Origin: Geosiphon pyriformis
Taxonomy: Eukaryota; Glomeromycota; Glomeromycetes; Archaeosporales; Geosiphonaceae
Reading direction: 5' to 3'
Assembly: GCA_016748015.1 (NCBI GenBank)
Contig: JAAOMT010000531.1
Location: 352,295 to 416,294, forward strand
Length of the DNA stretch: 64,000 nucleotides
Made by a program: the position numbers and the translations under genes. How positions within the stretch are numbered: position 1 is the first letter of the stretch; every line of letters begins with the position of its first letter. The notes below the pieces were generated by a model that worked only from the letters and a program-made list of their open reading frames with translations, was not told where the DNA came from and did not search any database. This document shows, in pieces, positions 45,020 to 56,150 of this stretch.

Positions 45020-45897
45020 TTAGAGTGGATCTAAGTTTCCCATGTTCATTTGTTCCAATTGTTCTGGTTGGAGCAAATAACATTCGTCTTGTCCATAGAT
45101 TGTTTGTGATGTAATGTCAACATATCCACAAAGTTGTGGAAAGTCTGGAATGGGGTTTGGTGATTGGTCTTCTATTTCTGTGGTTAAATATCCAATGGTG
45201 GTTCTTTCTGGTATGTTGATGACATTGCCAATGTTGTTGTAGATGGGAATTTTTATGCTGTTATAGCTTTTGGCTGGTATGTAGAGATTGATCAACCCAA
45301 TCTCTTCTGATTCACAAAGATTTGTTTCCACTTCAAAAATCTGTTCTTGCTCCTTTTTCTTTCTTTCTATTGCTAACATGTACTGGTTATATGGTGGAAT
45401 AGAAATAGCTTGACTGGCTGAGATAATTTCTCCTTGGCCAACAATTTCTTCCTCCACCATATTAACTGGTACATCTATTCTACCCATTGATCCAAATCCT
45501 TGTATTCCTCTCGCTGTTATTCTTAATTCCTCTCTCTTTCCCACTGACACTAACTGAGCTACTTTAATCAGAGGCAGGAATATTGTCTGTGCTATCTTTT
45601 CATTGGGCTCTATTATATAAGCCTTTTCTGAGTCATTTTGTAACATGGCGATGATATTTCCTATATATCCTATATCAATTATTTCTCCTCTTATATTGAT
45701 CTCTCTTTTCACTAAACTACTCCTAGATGCTAATTGAACCATTGTTGTTGCCGGAATCTCTAGTGCTATTTTCAGATCAATGCAGGTGTGTGAATGCAGT
45801 TCCAATTTGATGGCATCTTTTCCTGGATATCTCAGATCAAACTTTGTATCCATATCATGCACACGTTCTGGCATAATACCTTCCCCATTGTCACTAT
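45020..45897 (-). pseudogene. dUTPase plus downstream linker domain of element 3
   Basis: Counting from the Met at 45874, motif I is KFDL (11-14) and motif II SRSSL (50-54). Motif III GEIIDIGYIG (63-72) keeps the catalytic-type Asp67. Motif IV is KIAQTI (93-98) and motif V RGIQGFGSMG (122-131). All five trimeric dUTPase motifs are present in order and this copy keeps the Arg-Ser of motif II, so it is the better preserved of the two. After residue 150 a linker (IPPYNQYMLAIERKKKE, INLYIPAKSYNSIKIPIYN, ERTTIGYLTTE, DECYLLQPEQLEQMNMGN) leads to RT. The frame of about 290 codons has no internal stop, unlike its neighbours. Confidence 0.82.
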
Positions 45898-45898
45898 A

Positions 45899-46700
45899 CT
45901 ATTTCAACTTTTGTTCCTTGGAGAGATCTGGTAGTGCAATATATTGTTCATAGTTTAAATCGGGTTTTGAATCTGAGTCTGAATTGTTTTTGTCATCATT
46001 GTTATTTTGAACGGAGCTGAAACTGGTGGTTTTGTCATCATTGTCGGAGTCTGGATCGCAATTGATCAGTGATTTTGATTCTGATGCATAGCTGCTAATT
46101 GGTTCTTCTTCTTTAAGGATCAAGTAGATCATGCATGGTGGTGGATTGTAAATGAGGTCACAATTGTCACAATATTCAAAGTCACTGGGAATTAAACAAT
46201 GGCAACACAGTTTTGTATTTAACTGTGCTAGCCATTGTTCTTGCTCTTCTCTAGTAGGTGCCAAGTTTTGGTAGTGTTCATGGAACTCTTCTGGTTCTAG
46301 AAAATTTATAACTGGCTCTGCATCCCAGTCAAGCTCAATGGGTTTTGGTGGGTTGTTTTTAATTGTCCGGATTTCTTCTGGTGATGCGCCTTCAATTTTG
46401 GCAGTTGCCATTCTCCAAATTTTGTCATTATTATATGGACAACTGTCTAATCGTCACACTGCTCTTTACCAAGCGGCTTCAATTGGTGTCCTCTTTTTAA
46501 CCCAGTTGCTAATCAGAATCATGTATTGACACTCTACGTTACACATTTCTTCACGTCCAGGAATGTCATGCCACATTTTTTCATCCAAGAGAGTCTCTCT
46601 ACAAGCTAAACATGGCTGATTGTTCTATTTCCCTACTCGTTTTGGTCTTCCAAAGCATTCAAGAACACATGGGTGGCAATAGAACCTAATTGCCATTGAA
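45899..46700 (-). pseudogene. Cys-rich and acidic linker domain of element 3
   Basis: The 5' part (46430-46700) gives CLACRETLLDEKMWHDIPGR and EMCNVECQYMILISNWVKKG, homologous to element 1. The open frame 45899-46411 then has EEQEQWLAQLNTKLCCHCL, a C-x2-C pair followed by CDNC, and LIYNPPPCMIYLI, with KEEEPISSY. An Asp/Ser/Asn-rich acidic stretch follows. The C-x2-C ... C-x2-C-LIY ... EPIS pattern also occurs in element 2. Probably zinc-binding; no named family. Confidence 0.6.
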
Positions 46701-46706
46701 TATTTT

Positions 46707-47477
46707 TTATTGTCCCACAGCATGTGCCCATTGATGACAATTTCTTGTCACAATCGATGCATATAAGCTTAAGTCGACAATAAGTAGATCATTGTGGTAT
46801 AGTGTAGGTGTTATAAGTGGTGGTGGTTTGGGTGGTTTCTTCTTCTTTCCCTTTTTCTTTATTTTTTTTGTCCTCTTTCCATTCCCAGCTTGAAGTTGGT
46901 TCACTCTCATTGTTGTCAGTCCATGTCAAGTCATTAGTTTCCTAGGTAAGTTCTTTCTTTTGTTTCCCTTTTTCCTTGTTGTTGTCATCCCAGGAGAGTA
47001 TTGGTAGTAGTTTGTTGTGCTCTTCATCTGCCCACGACACTTGATAGGCTTCTCAGGTAGGCTTTTTTTTCTTCTCCTCCAGTTTGATCAATAATTTCTC
47101 TCTTGGAGGAGTTTTGAAGTGGCCACACATGGCTGGAACACATATGTGTTGGTCTTGATACGTTAGCTGGAGTTCCTGAGTGTTCTAGTTTAATGTCACG
47201 TTGACTTTGAATAACCAGTCATTACCAACGAGAGCTTGGTATTGAGTGGCTTCCATCACTAGAACTTTAATGGAAGTTATGATGCCATTGACTTCAAAAG
47301 GAAAGTCATCGATTTTGCCGATTGGAGTTTTGGTTGCTCCATCGGCTGTAATGATTCTGGCACTGGCAGCTCGATCAACTCAGCAACCTAATTGATCTAT
47401 GAGTTGTCTTGTGATTATGCTGCCTGTAGAACTGCTGTCCAGGATCAATTTGATGGATTGTCCTTCGACTTTGGTGT
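46707..47477 (-). pseudogene. Protease of element 3, truncated at its N-terminal side
   Basis: Minus strand from 47477: IKLILDSSSTGSIITRQLID (active-site box DSS in place of DSG), DRAASARIITADGATK, IGKIDDFPFEVNGIITSIKV and QYQALVGNDWLFKVNVTLN. Then CVPAMCGHFKTPPRE, parallel to element 1. Downstream lies a Lys-rich linker (KRTKKIKKKGKKKKPPKPPP, 46800-46880) in a shifted frame. The sequence upstream of the active site is missing because the LTR at 47478 begins there. Confidence 0.75.
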
Positions 47478-48007
47478 TGTTACCAGTAGAATTCTAGCTA
47501 TTAATTAGCATGAAATTTCTTTTATAATTCCTATCATTAATTAGCATATATTATTATCGTTTCGAATTTCACTTATTATTTAATCAAATTAGCAATTATC
47601 ATCATTTAATCAATAACCCGATTTGGACCATAGAAATTGAGATGATCAATTTACACAATACCCTGAACCATATAACATAGCCAAAATTCGCCGAAATTAA
47701 TGAAAATTGGCCGAAATAATTCATAGTTCAGCGAAATAACTTGTAGTTCGCCGAAATGTATCTTTAGTTCACCGAAATTCTAGAAAAGAGAAAAAGTGCA
47801 AGTTCAAAGACTAGTACTACAACAAGTTGTATAAAAGAAGAGCTTCTCTCTTCAAGAAAATGTATCTTCTCATATCTTATCATAGTATCTTACTTTAGGT
47901 ATCTTAATTAGAACAAATCACTTTTTACATATCTCAAATAAAAATTAAATATTCGAAAACCAAATCCTTTGATTATTACACTTGAAATTCTCTCAACACA
48001 ACTAACA
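47478..48007 (+). mobile_element. LTR of a fourth element (probable 5' LTR)
   Basis: 530 bp, TGTTACCAG...AACTAACA, the same terminal style as the other LTRs. It contains about five 20-bp units built on TTCGCCGAAAT (47692-47785). A TATAAAAG box at 47830-47837 follows. It is flanked by GTGT on the left and TTTT on the right, so there is no 4-bp duplication. That favours a 5' LTR whose internal part continues to the gap over a solo LTR. Confidence 0.7.
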
Positions 48008-48146
48008 TTTTGAAATTGATTAGCTACCAATTTCAGTAATCTGTTAGTGACTCCAGGCCTGGATAGAAAACGTTTCCTTGACAAAATTCTATTTCTTTAC
48101 GTTTCTTTTATTTTTCTCTTTCTTTTCTTATCATAATCATTTGGGT
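48008..48146. other. Putative internal start of element 4 before the gap
   Basis: 139 bp between the LTR and the N run. I recognise no primer site or coding block. Confidence 0.35.
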
Positions 48147-48283
48147 NNNNNNNNNNNNNNNNNNNNNNNNNNNNNNNNNNNNNNNNNNNNNNNNNNNNNN
48201 NNNNNNNNNNNNNNNNNNNNNNNNNNNNNNNNNNNNNNNNNNNNNNNNNNNNNNNNNNNNNNNNNNNNNNNNNNNNNNNNNNN
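48147..48283. other. Assembly gap (137 N)
   Basis: A run of 137 Ns. Bases on either side read ...TTGGGT and GGGTAGCC. Confidence 0.99.
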
Positions 48284-48595
48284 GGGTAGCCTACAGATGA
48301 GATTCCTGTAGAAGAGTTGACTTTCACAGCAAAGTAACTACACATTTTTAGTGAGCTTCTAGACGAGCAATTCCTGGGAAAGAGTTGACGTTTACTACAA
48401 CGTAACTACATAAAGTAACTGGCACGGAATTGGCCATTCCACTTATAAGCCCAGTGGTTCAAATTATAGGAGATAATTTGAAGATAAATTCAGTTATCGA
48501 AGGTTCAACTACTTCCTCTAGTCGTGAATAAAACAGCAAAACAACATCAAAACCTTCAAGAAAAGAGACCAAAAACCTCCGGTAACACCGCCTGT
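48284..48595 (+). pseudogene. Unidentified coding remnant with an internal duplication
   Basis: Two related blocks, PTDEIPVEELTFTAK and KELTFTTT, are each followed by TAACTACA. After the second come LHKVTGTELAIPLISPVVQI and GDNLKINSVIEGSTTSSSRE. The two blocks are in different frames and both have TAA at the same place. It may belong to element 4 or to an older repeat. No family recognised. Confidence 0.35.
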
Positions 48596-48599
48596 TCGC

Positions 48600-50500
48600 G
48601 CATAGGTCTCATGATTTACAGGTTCTCAGCTGGTGCCCTCGTCACCTCCTGCTTTTCCCTTCTTGTATTAATGTCAGTCCTTTGAATAATTTTTTGGCTG
48701 GTGTCGTCCGGATTTTTTTGGGTTGTGATTTCTCTCTGGGTGATCTCGTGACCAATGTTTTTCGTTTTCAAAAGGGGACCTCAATGTCTATTGTTCTTGG
48801 CAAGTTAGCTTTTTATAAATGTGTCTCTTTGCTTTGGTGATATGGAATTGCTTTTGTTGAGCAGCTTCACAATCGAACTGGTTCTGTTTTCGAATGGAGG
48901 ACTTTCAAGTGGTAGAAGAGACTGGACCCTCAGGGCTCGATTCCTGATTGGTTCAATGTTGCTGTTCACTTTTTGTCTGGTTCTGGGTCATCTCACATTT
49001 GTTTTCTTTTGCCACTGAATGTTGACTTGTCTAACGTACTTGAGTCTTGCGAGTTTGATGTTGTTTGCAATTGCTTGTTGGAGGTTGATTCCAATTGCCT
49101 TTCTGTGTTTACGGATGGTTCTTTGTATGGGCTGGATACTCTTGATATGGAGGCTGGCACTGCTGTTTTTTTTGAGAACATTGATTTGGGTTTAGGTGTA
49201 GAAGTTTTTGGTTTGGTTTCTTTTATCATGACGGAGCTGCAGGCCATTGCTTTGGCTCTCGAGTGTGTCCCTTCTTCTCATTCGGTTAATTTGTTTTCGG
49301 ACAGCCAGGCCGCTTTGGATGCATGCAAGTCAGAGTTAATGTTGGGGTGTCCGGATTTTAGGAATCAGTGTTGGGTCAAATGCCACCATATTTCTAATGT
49401 CATTCATCACAAAAATTTGGATGTTAATTAGATTAAAGTTAGAGGTCACTCTGGAGTCTTGGGCAATAAGCATGCTGACACTTTGGCTAGGACTACTGCA
49501 TCTTCTGGTGTGCATCTTCCTCACAGGATCAATGAACATTTTCTCAAGGCTGGTGGTACTGTGGTTTCTGGTAATTCTAGGCATTTTGTTCGTGATGTTT
49601 TCCGCTCTATTCACCGTGTACATTGGGAAGTCAGTTCTGGTTCTTGGGTATTGGTGGACAGCCTATGTGCTAATGTTGATTGAGTCAGGTCATGTTCGGT
49701 GTGGCATCCGGACTCTTATTTGGCCACTGGTTATCGAACGTATTTTATGAAGACATTGCATCATCATCTTTCTGTTGCTGTACAAAAGCATCTTTATGAT
49801 AAGGGGTACCCTAGTGTGATGTGTTTGTTCTGTGACAATGTTGAAATTTCAGATCATGTGTTTTCATGCCCATTCGATGCTGGTGATCATGCCCGGTTGA
49901 TAAACGCTCATGCATCTGTTTGGAAAACATGCTCAGGTTTATCTCATTCAACTTTATGTGTTTCACAGTCACTTTCTGCTTGTACTTCCAATGCTGTTGT
50001 TGGTGCAGCTATATGTAAGGGCTTTGTTTTCAATGAGTGGTATCGTGAATCTTTTTCTGTTTTCAAGGACTTTAAAACGGTGGCTCAGAATATTGTGGCA
50101 TTTGTGCGTGATTTTTGTCTTGTATTCTGTGATGATATTTGGCTGGTTCATGCAAAACACAGAGCTGTTATGGAGAAGGGTGGCTTGATTCCACATGATG
50201 GTTCTATTCCTGTCTCGGTTTCTGGTCTTCTTTCAGTACTCTCATCCAATGTGGTTAGATTATTGGGTATTGCTAATGCAATTGGTATTGGTTTTAGGTT
50301 TCATAGATCTAGTTTATTCTTTTTAGGTATAGGTAACTTGGTCTCGGTGCATATAGGTGCCTAGTATTGTCTTGACTAGTCTGAGTGGCTGGTCACGTGT
50401 AGAAAGAGCATGATTCATGCCTAGTTTAGATCACTTGTATGATGTATTATACTAGGTAGTGTTTGGACTTCACTCATTAAATAAATAAAAAAAAAAAAAA
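48600..50500 (+). mobile_element. 5'-truncated LINE (non-LTR retrotransposon) with RNase H and poly(A)-like tail
   Basis: The coding part starts within the RT thumb region (FLAGVVRIFLGCDF, SLGDLVTNVFRFQKG), then FEWRTFKWYKRLDPQGSIPD. RNase H has all four acidic sites: SVFTDGSLYG, MTELQAIALAL, NLFSDSQAALD and GNKHADTLAR. A CCHC motif of the form C-x2-C-x7-H-x3-C follows near 49827-49870. A long C-terminal region ends LVSVHIGA before TAG at 50362-50364. A 3' UTR of about 120 bp and a tail AAATAAATAAAAAAAAAAAA (to 50500) follow. TAG (49429-49431) and TGA (49681-49683) interrupt the frame and both fit single transitions. The RT catalytic core is missing. Confidence 0.85.
48973..50364 (+). pseudogene. 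LINE ORF2 C-terminal part: RNase H and CCHC domain
   Basis: One frame from about 48850 to 50364 with two stops (49429 and 49681). RNase H spans roughly 49100-49490. The zinc-like CCHC region and about 165 further residues follow. It would digest RNA in RNA-DNA hybrids during target-primed reverse transcription; RNase H in a LINE ORF2 is typical of the I and related clades. The 221-codon terminal frame (49699-50364) is open. Confidence 0.8.
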
Positions 50501-51826
50501 TTTTGGCTGTATGAGATTAACAACAAAATAATATTTAACTTTTTTGTTAAAATTATTATTTTAAAATATTTATAGAATTTATCAAATTTAACAACATTAA
50601 TATAATTTTATTGATATTTAAATTTACTTTTGAATTTTTTGATTATTAACAAAAAATCTTAATGGCTTTGTTGAATATATTTTAAGCTACTACATAATAA
50701 TATGTCATTCGACTGGTGTTGTTCACAAAATTTTGGCTTAAAACCTAGCTTTAACATTTATTTTTTTAAATTTACTTATAAATTTAATATTGTCACTATT
50801 GTGTTTTTTGGTATCTAATCTTTTTATAGTAATTTTAAACAGAACAAATAACAAATAAGTTATATATTAAAACTGTTTAAACTACAAGGTAAACATAATA
50901 TTCGAATTAATTTTAAAAATTCAAAAATTCAAAAATTTTTTAAGAATTATAAAGAATAAAAAAAGTATTATCTAAATTAAAGATTATTTTTATTTAATCA
51001 ATGCCAGATCTGGTTTTCTGTTTGGCTTCATAAATTTTTATTATTGTATTAATATCTTAATATATTCTGTTTTTTTAATAAATAAATAGATTTTATTGTA
51101 ATAGTATGATTAAATAATACTATGATTTTAATGAGTTTTATTTTTTTTTGAAACGAAATATGATTTGGTTTCATTAATAAAGAAACAAGCAAAAAAAAAC
51201 ACTAAGCAGTGAATGAAGTCATGAATTTATTAAAAATTTAGAAACTATTATTAATTTAAAATCTTAAATTCAAAATGAAAATTATAAAAATTTTTAAATC
51301 AAATTTTAAGAAATTGTTTTTAAAATAAAGTTGAATTAAATTTAATAGAGAAAAACTTTTGTAACGATTTAACTTTCATTTATTTGATCTGTCCAATTAT
51401 TCAAACTTAAATTAGATTTACTTTTTGAAAATTAACTTTATTATGACTCTGAATATTATAAAGTTGAAGAATTATTAGGTCTAAAGATGAAATATTGTCA
51501 AACAATTATCATTGTTTTTATATTATGTTTTAAAGGTTGCAAGAATATCTTTATAATTAATTGATTGATTAATAAAAATTCATTTTAACATATTGGAATG
51601 AAGCTAATAAACTTTATAATTCATTAATTATGATTTATAAATAATAAAGGTTTTCTAAAATATATCACTTACGAAAGATCAAAATAGTTATAATACATAA
51701 ACGAAAATTAAGATGAAACGATCACGATTAGATCTATTAGGAATCGTCTAAATATAATGGATAGTAAATATAATCCAGTGTTAAACAAAGACATAAATTT
51801 TATTAATGATTCATGATAGATGTAAT
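50501..51826. other. AT-rich intergenic sequence
   Basis: No coding-quality frame and no recognised repeat. The right end may contain further 3' exons of the kinase gene (GTAAG-type donors near 51670 and 51835 on the minus strand). Confidence 0.45.
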
Positions 51827-51844
51827 TTCTTACCTTCAGGCAAA

Positions 51845-53527
51845 TAAATTAATTCTTTTATATATTGATGTAAATTAGTAATAATTAAATTAATAAATTA
51901 TTCAATATAAAAGTAGATAAACTAACCTTCAGAAAAATCAACCATCTGTGCAATTAAAACACGACTTGTAAAAACTGTTCCTGGATGAATTGGTGTTGTT
52001 GTTGTTGTTTTTGTTGTTGTCATTGCCGTTGTCGTTGTTGAGTCTAAATAAAATAGTTAGTAAAAGAAATAAGTGGTATACAAGATAATAAATTTTATTA
52101 ATGATTAATGATTAATGATAAATATAATTTCATACCTTTATAAAGTGATTTTGTATTTGTTATAGAGTCGTTCTTTAACGTTTCTTTTACGTATTTATCT
52201 GATTCTAAAAACTGACGACCCTTATCTGTAATCTCATTTCTAGACTTCTTCCTAAACTGACTATAAGACCCCTCCTTAAACCGATCATACCTCTCTAAAA
52301 GGTCATGCAACTTGCACCAAACTTCTCCCGCAGTAGGACGATTCTTAGGATTAGGATCCCAACACTTTACAATTATTTTCGCAAAACAAGGTGGAATAAG
52401 TGGGGAGGTAATTTTAGGCCTTTGACCATTTGAAATAGCCATTATAAGAATTTGATCATGTTTACAATCATAAAAAGGAGGCTTTCCTGTTGCTAATTCC
52501 CATAATAACATTCCATAACTATAAATATCACCAGCTGTTGTAAACTTTTCACCTTTTAAAACTTCCGGTGGAATGTATGGAATCACTCCATGTATCTTTT
52601 TTTCCTCTGTTGTTTTTGCTTCATTGTTTACTGGTTGACATAATCCGAGGTCCCCAATTTGTGTGTTAAATGTCATAGATTCATATTGTAGGATATTGCC
52701 CGAGTGTAGGTCACGATGAACCATCCCAGATCTATGAATTGAAGAAAGTCCCCCAGCTATATTACGCGCGATCTCTAATTTATCTTTCCAACACATAGAA
52801 TGGAAATTTGTTGATAAATATTTTCGCATGTCTCCATGTTTGGCAAGCTTCATCACAATTCCATACTCGAGTGTTTCAGCATTTTGCGTAATCCCCAATA
52901 TTCGAGAGATATTACTTAAATGTTCATTCTTAATAAACATAGCTCTTTGAATATTTAACTATCAACATAGTGTAAATAAATAAATAAATAAATAATATAC
53001 AATAAATAAATAATAGGGAAATATGAATTAAACAATACTTTGTTTACCTCTTTAAGCACTTCTGAACTGTTCATTTTTATAATTTTTATTGCTACTTCTT
53101 CTCTTCCTTCCCTTCCCAATGAACCATGATGTTTTATTGTCCACTTAGCAATTAATCCATCACTTAGAGTTGCTTTATAAATTATACCGAACCCTCCTTT
53201 AGCAATTTCCTTTATATTCGACAAACGCTCCCATGGAATCCATTCATAGTAATTCAATTCACCATTATATGCTTTATTTTCATAAATATTAGACGGATTA
53301 GGTGGAATATAAATTGGATTCTTGATTATTTCATCGACTACTTCATTGCCGCTTGAAAAGTCGTAGTAAAGTTTTTCAAAAAACATGAAGTGGCATGCGG
53401 CACACGAATTATATCTCATTTTAATGCTCTCTTGACAGGATTTACACTCATTGCAATCATGAGCATATGGACGAGGATTTTTAAAATAAGCTTTTGAGCG
53501 GGTTTTTTTAGTTTGAAGATTTCCCAT
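51845..53527 (-). CDS. TKL-type protein kinase of the Glomeromycotina expansion
   Basis: Start chosen at ATG 53527 (GCCATGG context); an in-frame ATG at 53587 would add 20 residues. Exon 1 (53527-53048) has a Cys-rich leader, ECKSCQESIKMRYNSCAACH, then EWIPWERLSNIKEI, the P-loop AKGGFGIIYKA and VAIKII. Exon 2 (52958-52134) has VHRDLHSGNIL (HRD box), IGDLGLCQP (DLG instead of DFG), VIPYIPPEVL, AGDIYSYGMLLWELATGKPP and WDPNPKNRPTAGEVW. Exon 3 (52043-51927) adds a Thr-rich tract and PIHPGTVFTSRVLIAQMVDF; a small exon 4 (ELIYLPEG) is plausible, and later exons may exist. Catalytic Lys, Asp and metal-binding Asp are present, so it is probably active. Such kinases are highly duplicated in these fungi; the substrate is unknown. 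Confidence 0.85.
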
Positions 53528-53709
53528 GGCAATAAAATGTAAATAAATATTATGAGAAGGTTTTTTAGAAGGTTTATATGTTAGCATATTTAGAAATTCA
53601 TTGTTAAAAAGTGGTTGGTATTTATGTTGTTTCTCTATGTTCACATATCAATTTATCTTATTACTACAAATCATACTAGAATTGATTAATCACAATTTTG
53701 TTGAGTTAA

Positions 53710-53710
<1 letters not shown>

Positions 53711-53757
<47 letters not shown>
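53711..53757. repeat. (ATT)n microsatellite
   Basis: About 15 uninterrupted ATT units upstream of the kinase gene. Confidence 0.92.
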
Positions 53758-53759
53758 GC

Positions 53760-55035
53760 ATTTGTGTAAATCATATTAAATTATCATTGCAGAATTATGC
53801 GCTTATCTTTTTATAATTTAGTACGAAATACATGCATATTTAGGGCTACAGAGTAAATACAAACTGTACTAAATAAATTAGGAAAATTGCAGGCAGTCAA
53901 ATAAAGTTTTTTGCGGTTCAAGTCTTTGTAGATAATACCATTTGAATGGTCTATAATCGGAAATTTTGAAGATAAATTGTAAATTTTTTGATATTATTAA
54001 CCTTTCAATTAACTGTACAAAAACCAATTAATTATAAGATCAAAAACATCTATTTGAAAATTAATGAAGACAAAATAGCAGTAACCAAGACATAAAATCA
54101 TAGAAATAATTAAACATATATTTTTTTGAACACTTGTATATGTCAAACATTAAAAAAGCTAAGTCAAATGTTTAGTGCTTTATCAAAATAACATTAAAAA
54201 GCTATTATGAACAAACAGCTTTTGTATCTGATACTGATGGTTCCGTTTTTTATTGTAAATTATTGAATACAAATGTGTGTGTAAAAAAAAATTATATGAA
54301 AATAGGATTTATGTTGTAAACAGTCTAATAAAATTATAAGCAATTTAATTTAACATTCAATAAAGTATAAATTTAAAACTTTCAAACAATTGCAATTAAA
54401 AAGCAAAGTAGCTTTAAATATGAGTTTCGCTATTTTGAAAGAATTGTTAAAGTTGTTGTTTGTATTGTTACAATTTATTTATTTTGTATTTATAATTATT
54501 ATAATTATATATTAGACACTGATGGTACCTTATTTTAAAATTTGTTATTGATTTAATTATTGACTATATTGTTAATAGTAGTTATAAGTAAAATCTTACA
54601 AAGCTATAGAAACATCTGAAGTAATTAGAACTTATTTGGAAATATCTGAATTTTTTATTTTCTTATTTTGTTATTTAAGAATATTGTATTTTTATTAAAA
54701 TTAGCTTAAAAAATAAAAAACTTGTTCTTATAATATTAAATATATAAATGTTAAAAATAATTAATATTTGTGATTCAACTTTAAAAATAATAACTAAAAC
54801 ATTAAATTATAATTTTTATTAACGATTACAAACTATTTTTCAATCTTAAAATTTCTTAAAAAAATTAGCAACTGTAATTTCAAAATAAATTATATTAATT
54901 AAATTGCTTATATATTCAATTTGCTTTTCTGTTAGATTTTTTAGTCAAATTTATATTGTTCTTAGTTCTTTTTTTTATTTGTTAATATGTTATGTTGTAC
55001 ATAAAGTATTAGTTTTTTTAAGGATTTGAACATAT
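53760..55035. other. AT-rich intergenic sequence between kinase gene and kinase pseudogene
   Basis: No frame of coding quality and no recognised element. Confidence 0.5.
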
Positions 55036-55039
55036 TTTG

Positions 55040-56150
55040 AAATTCTCCCTAAAGATTTTAATTTTGAGTTCTTTAAAATTTCTTTTATGTATTTATTTGA
55101 TTCTAAAAACTGTGCGATTTCAGGACTTTGAGTTTTAAACTTTTCTGTTGAATTCATACAAATATTTCTAAGTTCTCATAGATTGTGGTAAACTTCTATG
55201 GCATTAGAACGATTCTTAAAATTAACATTACAACAATTTTCAATAATTTCGACATTACAAGATGGAATAAAATGAAAGGTAATTTCAGATCTAACATCGT
55301 TTAAAATATTCATTATAAGAAGGTGGCGATGAGAATGATCATGAAAAAAAGTCTTTCTTGTTTTTAATTCCCATAATAACATGACAAAAACTATAAATAT
55401 TATTAGCTGTTGTAAACTTATCTGGTAAAATATATGGAATCACTTCATATATATTTTTCCTTTATGTCATTACCAGTTGTTTTTGTTGTTTTAAAATTAT
55501 TTGTAAGTTGATATAATCCCAGATCACAAAAAATAACTCAATTATAGGATGTTGTCCAAATGTAATTCACAATAAACTATATCAGAAGAATGAATTTGTA
55601 AAGTCCATTAGTTTTAAAATGTGTGATCTTTAAATTATTTAATCAAGTTGAAGAATAAAAATTTGTTGAAAAGTATTTTCGCATGTCTCCATGTTTGACA
55701 AACTTCATCACAATTCCATACATTTCAGAGATATTTCATAAAAATTAGTTTTTAATAAAAATTGTTTTTTAAACATTTAGCTAATAATACAATATAAAAA
55801 ATTAAATAGATAATATAGAATAAAACTTTATTTAAATTCTTAATCACTTTATAAATTATATTAAATCTTCTTCTAGCGATTTCCTTGATATTTGATAAAC
55901 ACTTCCATGGAATTTATTTATAAGAATTCAATTTGTTACTATATTCGCAATAAACTGAATTCTTAATTATTTTATTAACTTTTTTATTGCCACTTAAAAG
56001 GTTTTTATAAAAATTTTCAAAAAAATAAACTGACATGTCATGCACTTATTATTTTTATTGTTTTCAATACTTTTTTAATTCTTTTTATACTGATTGCAAT
56101 TATAAGCATATGGACAAGTTTTTTTTAATTTCTTTAATTTTATAATGTAA
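55040..56150 (-). pseudogene. Decayed TKL kinase paralogue
   Basis: Fragments follow the order of the neighbouring kinase. Near 56000-56120 is the Cys-leader region; near 55860-55930 ITCHGSVYQISRKS-like remains of the WERLSNIKEIAK segment; at 55680-55720 MKFVKHGDMRKY-like. Positions 55176-55382 read MLLWELKTRKTFFHDHSHRH and NFKNRSNAIEV, against MLLWELATGKPPFYDCKHDQ and NPKNRPTAGEV in the intact gene. Frameshifts and stops separate the pieces, the HRD and DFG regions are degraded, and the sequence has drifted towards A/T. Confidence 0.75.

Larger units (their letters stand above)
40639..47477 (-). mobile_element. LTR retrotransposon 3 (Ty3/gypsy, dUTPase-bearing), 5'-truncated
   Basis: Minus-strand element with a 3' LTR (40639-41518), polypurine tract, accessory tail, integrase, RNase H, RT, dUTPase, Cys-rich domain and protease. 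It is cut at 47477 in the protease by the LTR of another element, so gag and the 5' LTR are missing. Most coding blocks share one frame with scattered stops. Same domain plan as element 1 but clearly a different family by sequence. Confidence 0.88.

Noticed and set aside
47478-48007. Solo LTR with target duplication
   Set aside because: Flanks GTGT and TTTT do not match, so a 5' LTR of a longer element is preferred.
48097-48345. Open frames spanning the N run
   Set aside because: Frames through Ns are meaningless.
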